Assembly: GCA_027858635.1 (NCBI GenBank)
Contig: JAQICG010000212.1
Location: forward strand, 1 to 12,640
Length of the DNA: 12,640 nucleotides
Source: Gammaproteobacteria bacterium
Lineage (GTDB): Bacteria > Pseudomonadota > Gammaproteobacteria > SZUA-229
Direction: 5' to 3'
Both the position numbers and the translations under genes were made by a program. Shown here piece by piece: positions 7,148-12,640 of this stretch; the stretch's first letter is position 1; each line of letters begins with the position of its first letter. Below the pieces are notes generated by a model. It was not told where the DNA came from. It ran no database searches and saw only the letters and a list, made by a program, of their open reading frames with translations.

Positions 7148-7909
7148 ATGCCGCCAAAAGATAAGGTAAAAATCACCTGTGTATTTGTGCACGGCTGGGC
7201 CATGAACAGTGCCGTCTGGGAAGCCTGTTTCGATCGACTGCCCGAGTGGATAGAGGTAGTTCAGGTCGACTTGCCCGGGCACGGCACCATGGCCGAGGTG
7301 AAAGCCGACAGCCTCAATGACTATGTGCAGGCGCTGGCTGCCGTGGTGACACGGCCGGCCATCTGGGTCGGCTGGTCGATGGGCGGGCTGGCTGTGCTGC
7401 GCCTGGCCAGAGATTACCCCGAACGCGTCGCCGGTCTGTTCATGGTCGCCAGCAATCCCTGTTTTGTGCGCCAGCCCGATTGGCCGTGCGCCGTTGAAGC
7501 TGGAACTTTCCAGCTGTTTGCCGACGCCCTCGCCGACAATGTGGACGCGACCATTAAACGGTTTCTGGCTCTGCAGGTGAAAGGCTCGGGAGAGGCCATG
7601 AGCACGGTTCGTGAATTGCAGCAATCCTTGCGCCAGCGTGGTCAGGCTTCTCCCGAAGCGCTGATGTTCGGGCTGGAGATACTGGCAACGACCGACCTAC
7701 GCAGTGAGCTGCCTTATTTGAATTGCCCGATCACATGGTTACTGGGTGGGCGTGATGCGCTCGTGCCGGTGTCGCTGGCCGGGGTATTAAAAATACTGCA
7801 ACCGAAGATAGAAACCATCATAGAAAAAGAGGCGGCGCACGCCCCGTTTATTTCACACCCCGAAAACTTTGTCGGGGCTTTAATTGATTTTGCCGAGACC
7901 TTGCGATGA
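7148..7909 (+). CDS. bioH: Pimeloyl-ACP methyl ester carboxylesterase BioH
   Basis: Alpha/beta-hydrolase that cleaves the methyl ester of pimeloyl-ACP. This ends the BioC-protected rounds of fatty-acid elongation and releases pimeloyl-ACP for BioF. The 253-residue protein has FVHGWAMN (13-20) with the oxyanion-hole region, the nucleophile elbow GWSMGG with Ser77, the acid Asp203 in GGRDALVP, and the base His231 in AAHAPF. The triad order and spacing match E. coli BioH (Ser82, Asp207, His235). The start ATG has AGGT about 9 bases upstream. The stop overlaps the bioC start in an ATGA, so translation is probably coupled. The direct partnership with bioC makes BioH a firmer call than a generic hydrolase. 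Confidence 0.94.
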   Translation: MPPKDKVKITCVFVHGWAMNSAVWEACFDRLPEWIEVVQVDLPGHGTMAEVKADSLNDYVQALAAVVTRPAIWVGWSMGGLAVLRLARDYPERVAGLFMVASNPCFVRQPDWPCAVEAGTFQLFADALADNVDATIKRFLALQVKGSGEAMSTVRELQQSLRQRGQASPEALMFGLEILATTDLRSELPYLNCPITWLLGGRDALVPVSLAGVLKILQPKIETIIEKEAAHAPFISHPENFVGALIDFAETLR

Positions 7910-8751
7910 CCCGAACATTTGACCCGCAGCGAATACGTAACGCCTTTGATAAAGCCGCAGAGAGTTATGATCAAGCGGCGGTATTGCAAAAAGAGGTCTG
8001 TAAACGGCTGCTTGAAAAGCTGGAGGTGGTTCGCCTCTCGCCACAATGGATACTGGATGCAGGCAGCGGTACCGGCGAAGCGGTGAAGCCGCTGCAAAAA
8101 AAATATAAAAAAGCTGAAGTCGTGGTGCTCGACCTGTCTGAACACATGTTGGAAAAAGCAGCCGGGCAGGGTGCACTGTTTAGAAAGCCGCATCAGGTCT
8201 GCGCCAACATTGAATCGCTGCCCTTTGCCGACAACAGTTTTGATCTGCTGTTTTCAAGTCTGGCGATGCAGTGGTGTAACGATCTGGGCGCGACGCTGGT
8301 TGAGTTCAAGCGCGTGTTAAAACCGGGAGCGCTGCTACAGTTCGCAACTTTCGGCCCCGATACCTTAAAAGAGTTGCGCACCAGCTGGCAGCAGGTAGAT
8401 GGCGCGGTGCACGTCAACAACTTCATCGATATGCACGATATTGGTGATGGTCTGTTACAGGCGGGTTTTGCCGAACCGGTGATGGAATCGGAAATCATTA
8501 CGGTGAATTATCAGGAGGTCGATACCCTGATGCAGGATCTGCGCGACATCGGCGCAAACGTCACCGCCAGTGGTCATCGTCAGGGTTTACTGACACGCAA
8601 CATGCTGAAGCAGTTGCGCGAGGCTTATGAAGTTTATCGACAGCAAGATGTGTTGCCGGCCAGTTACGAGGTTGTTTACGGCCATGCCTGGGTGGCACCG
8701 GCAGAATCCAAAACAGAAAGCGGGGATATCATGGTTATGTTTACGGGCTGA
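7906..8751 (+). CDS. bioC: Malonyl-ACP O-methyltransferase BioC
   Basis: SAM-dependent methyltransferase that methylates the free carboxyl of malonyl-ACP (or malonyl-CoA), disguising it so that fatty-acid synthase can extend it to pimeloyl-ACP methyl ester. The 281-residue protein has the class I fold. Motif I is ILDAGSGTGEA (49-59), an acidic loop VVLDLSEHML (73-82) contacts the ribose, and NIESLPFADNSFDLLFSSLA (101-120) covers motifs II-III, with the BioC-type MQWCNDL following. The N-terminal RIRNAFDKAAESYDQAA is also typical of BioC. It is somewhat longer than E. coli BioC (251). It shares an ATGA overlap with bioH. No other bio gene is in the window, so bioA, B, F and D must be elsewhere if present. 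Confidence 0.95.
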   Translation: MTRTFDPQRIRNAFDKAAESYDQAAVLQKEVCKRLLEKLEVVRLSPQWILDAGSGTGEAVKPLQKKYKKAEVVVLDLSEHMLEKAAGQGALFRKPHQVCANIESLPFADNSFDLLFSSLAMQWCNDLGATLVEFKRVLKPGALLQFATFGPDTLKELRTSWQQVDGAVHVNNFIDMHDIGDGLLQAGFAEPVMESEIITVNYQEVDTLMQDLRDIGANVTASGHRQGLLTRNMLKQLREAYEVYRQQDVLPASYEVVYGHAWVAPAESKTESGDIMVMFTG

Positions 8752-8815
8752 TTAAGGTATCAGTTTGAATTTAGGGATATGGTTTTAAGCATTGGTAGAA
8801 CAAAAAACTTGTTTG

Positions 8816-8884
8816 CCACAAAGACACTGAGAAAAATCATCGTTAATGTGTTTTAAAAATAAGTTTTTCTCAGTGTCTTTGTGG
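8816..8884. repeat. Perfect 21-bp inverted repeat downstream of bioC
   Basis: The arms 8816-8836 and 8864-8884 are exact reverse complements over 21 bp with a 27-base AT-rich loop. The left arm begins CCACAAAGACACTGAG and ends in five A; the right arm mirrors it and is followed, after TGAATG, by a run of five T. Transcribed from bioC, this would make a very stable hairpin. It lies in a 250-bp gap with no gene. It is longer than a normal intrinsic terminator and separate from the terminator at 8941-8979. It could be a mobile palindromic repeat (REP- or MITE-like), an mRNA 3'-end stabiliser or a backup terminator. Only one copy is in the window. Confidence 0.85.
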
Positions 8885-8903
8885 TGAATGTTTTTATTTA
8901 ATG

Positions 8904-8918
8904 TCTGTCGTAGACAGA
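8904..8918. repeat. Short inverted repeat
   Basis: TCTGTC (8904-8909) and GACAGA (8913-8918) form a 6-bp stem around GTA. It sits between the long inverted repeat and the terminator, with no U-run. Significance is unclear; chance occurrence is possible. Confidence 0.4.
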
Positions 8919-8940
8919 GCAGTACGCCAACAGCACGCCA

Positions 8941-8979
8941 CATAAAAAAGCCCGGCTATCAATGCCGGGCTTTTTTATG
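8941..8979. terminator. Bidirectional intrinsic terminator between bioC and rpoH
   Basis: CATAAAAAAGCCCGGC (8941-8956) and its exact complement (8964-8979) form a 16-bp stem with a 7-base loop. The GC-rich core GCCCGGC is followed by six T on the plus strand and, by symmetry, six T on the minus strand. It can therefore end both bioC and rpoH transcripts, which converge here. It lies 22 bases after the rpoH stop. ACGCCA blocks nearby could extend or compete with the stem. Confidence 0.9.
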
Positions 8980-9001
8980 GCGTACGATTAAGTTTAAGTA
9001 C

Positions 9002-9859
9002 TTAAGCGGTTATCGCGACGCGCAGTTTCTTGATGGCGTTCTGCTCGATCTGGCGAATGCGTTCCGCCGAGACCTGATGCTCATCAGCCAGTTCGTGCAG
9101 GGTGGTCTTGTCATCACTCAGCCAGCGACGCTGGATAATGTCACGGCTACGATCATCCAGCTGTTGCAACGAGTTGGTCATCAGTTGCAGATGCTGCGAC
9201 TGGCTGTCATCCGCTTCCACTTGACGGGCCGGGTCGGCAAGCTGGTCGGTGAGGTAGGCCGAAGGTGAAAACGCCTGTTCATCGTCATCATCATTGGGCG
9301 CATCAAAGGCTAGATCATAATTACTCAGACGCGATTCCATTTCCAGCACGGTTTCCGGTTTGACGCCCAGCGTACTGGCGACATCCTGAACCTCCTCATG
9401 GCTGAACCAGCCCAGACGTTTCTTGTTGCTGCGCAGTTTGAAAAACAGCTTGCGCTGGGATTTGGTGGTGGCGACTTTCACGATCTTCCAGTTGCGAATA
9501 ACAAACTCGTGGATTTCGGCCTTGATCCAGTGAACCGCGTAGGAAATCAGGCGCACATTATGATCGGGTGAAAAATGCTTGACCGCTTTCATCAGGCCGA
9601 TATTGCCTTCCTGAATAAGATCATTGAGTTGCAGGCCGTAACCCATGTAGCCGCGGGCGATTTTTACCACAAAGCGCAAATTGGCCATGACCAGCTGCTG
9701 AGCCGCCTCAACGCCACCGCGTTCATGCAGTTCCAGGGCGAGGGCGCGCTCTTCCTCGGCACTGAGAACAGCAATGCTGTTAACTCGGCGTATATAGGTG
9801 TCCAGATTGTTAACGCTAACCGGATAGTGATGGTTAGCGGGAATCAATGCAGCGTTCAT
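9002..9859 (-). CDS. rpoH: RNA polymerase sigma-32 factor (heat shock)
   Basis: Heat-shock sigma factor that directs RNA polymerase to chaperone and protease genes. The 285 residues match the family length. Region 1.2/2 contains NLDTYIRRVN, the LSAEEERAL segment, NLRFVVKIARGY and the core-binding/-10 block DLIQEGNIGLMKAVKHF. The region after it has ISYAVHWIKAEIHEFVIRNWKIVK. The RpoH box, which sets it apart from other sigma factors, is QRKLFFKLR at 135-143; E. coli has Asn where this has Lys141. An acidic linker (DAPNDDDDE, 186-194) follows. Region 4.2 ends HELADEHQVSAERIRQIEQNA, the -35-binding helix-turn-helix. A strong GGAGG (plus 9867-9871) lies 7 bases before the ATG. It is downstream of ftsYEX in the classic gammaproteobacterial order. 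Confidence 0.97.
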   Translation of the reverse strand: MNAALIPANHHYPVSVNNLDTYIRRVNSIAVLSAEEERALALELHERGGVEAAQQLVMANLRFVVKIARGYMGYGLQLNDLIQEGNIGLMKAVKHFSPDHNVRLISYAVHWIKAEIHEFVIRNWKIVKVATTKSQRKLFFKLRSNKKRLGWFSHEEVQDVASTLGVKPETVLEMESRLSNYDLAFDAPNDDDDEQAFSPSAYLTDQLADPARQVEADDSQSQHLQLMTNSLQQLDDRSRDIIQRRWLSDDKTTLHELADEHQVSAERIRQIEQNAIKKLRVAITA

Positions 9860-9888
9860 AAATTAGCCTCCACGTTTCAATGCCAAGG

Positions 9889-9918
9889 ATATTAGCAGTC
9901 GAATTGTCAGAGTGCCAA
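9889..9918 (-). promoter_or_regulatory. Predicted rpoH promoter
   Basis: On the minus strand TTGGCA (9918-9913, five of six matches to TTGACA) is followed by an 18-bp spacer and TAATAT (9894-9889), with TGC directly before it as an extended -10. The start would be near 9882, giving a leader of about 23 bases that includes the GGAGG. The 122-bp ftsX-rpoH gap fits an independent rpoH promoter in addition to any readthrough from ftsYEX. The rest of the gap holds a CGAAATTTCG palindrome (9949-9958) and no gene. Confidence 0.45.
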
Positions 9919-9981
9919 TTTTAGCTAAAGTTCCTGAGTAAATATCTACGAAATTTCGGAGGGATTGAACCCGACAGGCTC

Positions 9982-10926
9982 CTAACTGGGCTCAATTTCA
10001 TCCAGATGGCGGCCCACCGCCAGCCAGGAGCCGAGCAGGCCCAGGCCGCAGCTGATCATGATGAGGTTGATGGTGTCACCCGAATCGAGGCCGCTGAGCT
10101 GGAAATCGCTGTGATAGAGCAGGGCCAGTTTTTCCACCGGCGCAGCCAGCATATAAAGTGAGAGGGTGGTGAGCAGCCACGCCAGCAGGCCGCCGCTGAG
10201 GCCGTACCAGAAGCCGGTGTAGAGAAAAGGCCGGCGGATAAAGGCATTGGAGGCACCGATGAGCTTGGAGACCTCGATTTCAGCGCGGCGGTTCTGGATG
10301 TCCAGGCGAATGGTATTGCCGACGATGAGCAGCACCGCCAGCCCCAGCAGGCCGCCGATGGCCCAGATGACGCGATGCGCGATTTCCAGCAGGGCATACA
10401 GGCGTTTCACCCACTGCATGTCGAGCTGCGCGAGTTCCACCAGTTTCTCGCTTTCCAGCTCATGGAGCAGCTGGTCAATGCGGTCGGGGCGATTGGGATC
10501 GATGATGGGCTGAATCACCAGCACAATGGGCAGCGGATTGCTTTCCAGAAACTCCAGGGCATCGCCAAAGCCGGAGAGCTGCTTGAACTGTTCCAGACCC
10601 TGATCTTTTGAAATAAGGCTGACCTGTTCGATCTCATTGTGCAGTTGCAGGCGGCCGAGCAGGGTCCGGGCCTGTTTTTCGTCAGCTTCGGTGTGCAGAA
10701 ACAGTGAGATTTTGGTCGAACTGTCCCAGCCCGCACTCAGGCCGCTGATGTTGTTGAGCGCCAGGTACAGCCCGGCGGGCAGGGTCAGGGCGATGGCGAT
10801 CACCGCCATGGTCATCAGCGTGGAGAGCGGCTGGCGGGTCAGCCGCCCGAGACTGCCCAGCAGCACCCTGAGATGGTGGATAAAATAGGTGATCAGCAGG
10901 GTGTTGGTCTGGGGGCCTTTGCGCAT
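9982..10926 (-). CDS. ftsX: Cell division protein FtsX
   Basis: Membrane subunit of the FtsEX complex. In E. coli it binds the activator EnvC through its periplasmic loop and, driven by ATP hydrolysis in FtsE, triggers septal amidases; it also helps divisome assembly. The 314-residue protein has a cytoplasmic N-terminus, a first membrane span at about 35-56, a periplasmic domain to about 180, and three more spans at about 186-205, 230-256 and 286-304. This is the type VII ABC (MacB-like) topology. The conserved RRAEIEVSKLIGAS segment lies just after the second span on the cytoplasmic side, and the tail ends GRHLDEIEPS. The ATG is 2 bases after the ftsE stop, so coupling is likely. Confidence 0.96.
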   Translation of the reverse strand: MRKGPQTNTLLITYFIHHLRVLLGSLGRLTRQPLSTLMTMAVIAIALTLPAGLYLALNNISGLSAGWDSSTKISLFLHTEADEKQARTLLGRLQLHNEIEQVSLISKDQGLEQFKQLSGFGDALEFLESNPLPIVLVIQPIIDPNRPDRIDQLLHELESEKLVELAQLDMQWVKRLYALLEIAHRVIWAIGGLLGLAVLLIVGNTIRLDIQNRRAEIEVSKLIGASNAFIRRPFLYTGFWYGLSGGLLAWLLTTLSLYMLAAPVEKLALLYHSDFQLSGLDSGDTINLIMISCGLGLLGSWLAVGRHLDEIEPS

Positions 10927-10928
10927 AA

Positions 10929-11621
10929 TCAGGCGGCTCCGGCGTCGTCGTCACGGGGGCTGATTTCATCGTCAAACACCCGCCCCTGTTTCAGGCTGAG
11001 TGCGCGCGCGCCCAGCTGCTGGATTAGATCGAGGTCGTGGCTGGCGATGAGTACGCTGGTGCCGACCTGGTTGAAGCGGGCAAACAGCTCCATGATCTCC
11101 AGCGAAAGTTCGGGGTCAAGGTTGCCGGTGGGCTCGTCGGCCAGCAGTAAGGCCGGTTTGTGGACGATGGCGCGGGCGATGCCGACGCGCTGCTGTTCAC
11201 CGCCCGAGAGAGTAATGGGGTCGGATTTCGCCTTGCTGAGCAGGCCCACCTGATCCAGCGCCGCGCGGGTGCGGCTCTGGATTTCGCGGTGACGATAGCC
11301 CTGAATCACCAGCGGCATGGCGACATTGTCAAAAACCGTGCGGTCGTAGAGCAGGTGGTGATTCTGGAAAATAATGCCGATATTGCGGCGCACGTAGGGC
11401 ACATGACGATTGCTGATATGGCTGAGATTGGCCCCGTCCAGAATGATCTGGCCACGGCTGGGGCGTTCGATCAGCGCGATCAGCTTGAGCAGAGTGCTTT
11501 TGCCGGCACCGGAGTGGCCGGTGAGGTAGCCGATTTTGCCCCGGGGCAGGCGAAAGCTGACCTGGCTGAGCGCTTCGAAGCCGCCCGGGTAGCGCTTGCT
11601 GACATTATCAAAATGAATCAT
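10929..11621 (-). CDS. ftsE: Cell division ATP-binding protein FtsE
   Basis: Cytoplasmic ABC ATPase that pairs with FtsX at the division site. The 230-residue length is usual. It opens MIHFDNVSKRYPGG, an FtsE hallmark. All ABC motifs are present: Walker A GHSGAGKS (35-42), Q-loop Gln86 (IIFQNHHLL), signature LSGGEQQR (138-145), Walker B LLLADEP with Glu163 (158-164), D-loop NLDP and switch His195 (ASHD). Nothing suggests loss of ATPase activity. It lies 38 bases after ftsY and 2 bases before ftsX. The ribosome site is weak (GAGA), so expression may depend partly on translation of ftsY. Confidence 0.97.
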   Translation of the reverse strand: MIHFDNVSKRYPGGFEALSQVSFRLPRGKIGYLTGHSGAGKSTLLKLIALIERPSRGQIILDGANLSHISNRHVPYVRRNIGIIFQNHHLLYDRTVFDNVAMPLVIQGYRHREIQSRTRAALDQVGLLSKAKSDPITLSGGEQQRVGIARAIVHKPALLLADEPTGNLDPELSLEIMELFARFNQVGTSVLIASHDLDLIQQLGARALSLKQGRVFDDEISPRDDDAGAA

Positions 11622-11659
11622 GCGTGTATCTCGTAGTCTTTTTCCCGTCGACCTTAATT

Positions 11660-12640
11660 CTATTGTTTGAGAATAGCATCAACAAACGTTCTGGCGTGGA
11701 AGGCGCGCAAATCTTCGATACCCTCGCCCACGCCGATAAAGCGAATCGGCAGTTTAAGTTTGTTGGCGATAGCGAAAAGAATGCCGCCTTTGGCTGTGCC
11801 ATCAAGCTTGGTGACGGCGAGTCCGCTGAGCGCCAGCACCTCGTTGAACTGCTGCGCCTGTTGCAGCCCATTCTGACCAAAACCGGCATCCATGACCAGC
11901 AGGGTCTCGTGGGGTGCTGACTCATCCAGCTTGCCCATGACGCGTTTGATTTTTTTCAGTTCATCCATCAGGTTGCTCTGGGTGTGCAGACGCCCGGCGG
12001 TGTCGGCGATCACCACGTCGATATTTTTTGAACTTGCTGAGGCAACGGCGTCAAAGATGACAGAAGCGGGGTCGGCTCCGGTGCCTTGGGCGATCACCGG
12101 CACATGGTTGCGGCTGCCCCACTCCTTGAGTTGTTCGACAGCTGCGGCGCGGAAGGTGTCGCCCGCAGCCAGCAGCACCGATTTGCCCTGTTGCTGAAAA
12201 TGGTGGGCGAGCTTGCCGATGCTGGTGGTTTTGCCCGCGCCGTTGATGCCGACCACAAGAATGACGTAAGGTTTATGCTGAGAGTCGATCGCCAGCGGCT
12301 GCTCACAGGGTTCGAGCAGGCGGGTCATGATATCGGCCAGTGCCAGCCGCAGGGCTTTGGCATTGCCCAGCGCCTTGCGGCTGATCTGCGCTTGCAGGGT
12401 GTCGATAATCTCGGTGGTGGCCTCCATACCGACGTCGGCGCTGAGCAGGGTGGTTTCGAGCTCGTCCAGCATGTCGCGGTCGAGCTCCTTTTTGCCGAGC
12501 AGAAAATCGGCCAGACCATCGCCGAAGCCGCGACGGGTTTTGGCCAGCTTTTCCATCAGCTCGGCCGATTCGGCATCATCAGTGCGGGCAGGCTCAACGA
12601 CCGGAGCGGGTGTCTGCACAACGGCGGCGGTGTCGACCGA
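11660..12640 (-). CDS. ftsY: Signal recognition particle receptor FtsY (N-terminus cut by window edge)
   Basis: SRP-family GTPase and membrane receptor that takes ribosome-nascent chain complexes from Ffh/4.5S RNA to SecYEG. The C-terminal 326 residues are visible and comprise the whole NG domain. The frame stays open to the right edge, so a GTG at 12619 is probably not the real start; the residues before it are Ala/Val/Pro-rich, like the A domain that normally precedes NG. The N domain includes TRRGFGDGLADFLLGKKELD. G-domain motifs are GINGAGKTT (plus 12250-12224), DTFRAAA, DTAGR, TKLDGTAKGG and IGVGEGIEDLRAF near the C-terminus. It is the first visible gene of the ftsYEX-rpoH cluster. Confidence 0.97.
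   Translation of the reverse strand, partial: SVDTAAVVQTPAPVVEPARTDDAESAELMEKLAKTRRGFGDGLADFLLGKKELDRDMLDELETTLLSADVGMEATTEIIDTLQAQISRKALGNAKALRLALADIMTRLLEPCEQPLAIDSQHKPYVILVVGINGAGKTTSIGKLAHHFQQQGKSVLLAAGDTFRAAAVEQLKEWGSRNHVPVIAQGTGADPASVIFDAVASASSKNIDVVIADTAGRLHTQSNLMDELKKIKRVMGKLDESAPHETLLVMDAGFGQNGLQQAQQFNEVLALSGLAVTKLDGTAKGGILFAIANKLKLPIRFIGVGEGIEDLRAFHARTFVDAILKQ

Noticed and set aside
7133..7624. 163-codon minus-strand ORF over bioH
   Set aside because: Antisense shadow of a clear BioH with an intact triad; composition is that of a reverse-frame translation.
9895..9918. Sigma-54-like TGGCAC before rpoH
   Set aside because: The -24 half fits, but there is no GC at the required -12 position; a sigma-70 reading with TTGGCA and an extended TAATAT fits better.
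9949..9985. tRNA T-arm-like GGGTTCAATCCC after ftsX (minus strand)
   Set aside because: The flanking bases do not form a T-stem or acceptor stem and no anticodon arm is present upstream, which is ftsX coding sequence.
11160..11636. 158-codon plus-strand ORF over ftsE
   Set aside because: Antisense to FtsE with all ABC motifs intact; no recognisable protein features.
12617..12619. GTG at 12619 as the ftsY start
   Set aside because: The reading frame stays open to the window edge with Ala/Val-rich codons upstream, and FtsY proteins of this group normally carry a longer N-terminal A domain.

Overview
The window reads as chromosomal housekeeping DNA from a gammaproteobacterium outside the enteric group. 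The evidence is gene order: pilM divergent from the PBP1A gene mrcA, rpsU-yqeY divergent from tsaD, a bioH-bioC pair, and ftsY-ftsE-ftsX-rpoH in the classic order. Genus cannot be told from the sequence alone. Coding density is high. I see no tRNA or rRNA gene, CRISPR array, insertion sequence, phage gene or defence gene.

Layout, left to right. The 5' end of pilM (minus, cut by the left edge) is divergent from mrcA (plus, 383-2980) across a 180-bp AT-rich promoter region. mrcA converges on a four-gene minus-strand run that is transcribed rpsU - yqeY - hemE - small c-type cytochrome (5298 down to 3062). tsaD (plus, 5422-6465) is divergent from rpsU and converges on plsY (minus, 6452-7066), with a 14-bp overlap of their 3' ends. 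bioH and bioC (plus, 7148-8751) follow, overlapping by ATGA. A 250-bp non-coding stretch holds a perfect 21-bp inverted repeat and a strong bidirectional terminator. The right third is the minus-strand cluster ftsY (cut by the right edge) - ftsE - ftsX - rpoH.

How the genes work together. PBP1A polymerises and crosslinks peptidoglycan. FtsEX is the ABC-type divisome complex that controls peptidoglycan hydrolases. FtsY is the SRP receptor and RpoH the heat-shock sigma factor. TsaD and S21 serve translation. HemE is a haem-pathway enzyme, and the cytochrome downstream needs haem. PlsY starts phospholipid synthesis. BioC and BioH open and close the pimeloyl-ACP branch of biotin synthesis.

I found no convincing undescribed system. 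The points most worth a second look are the long perfect inverted repeat after bioC, the terminator-like hairpin at the start of the predicted rpsU leader, the rpsU operon in which hemE and a cytochrome stand where dnaG and rpoD are usually found, and the Met-rich cytochrome itself.
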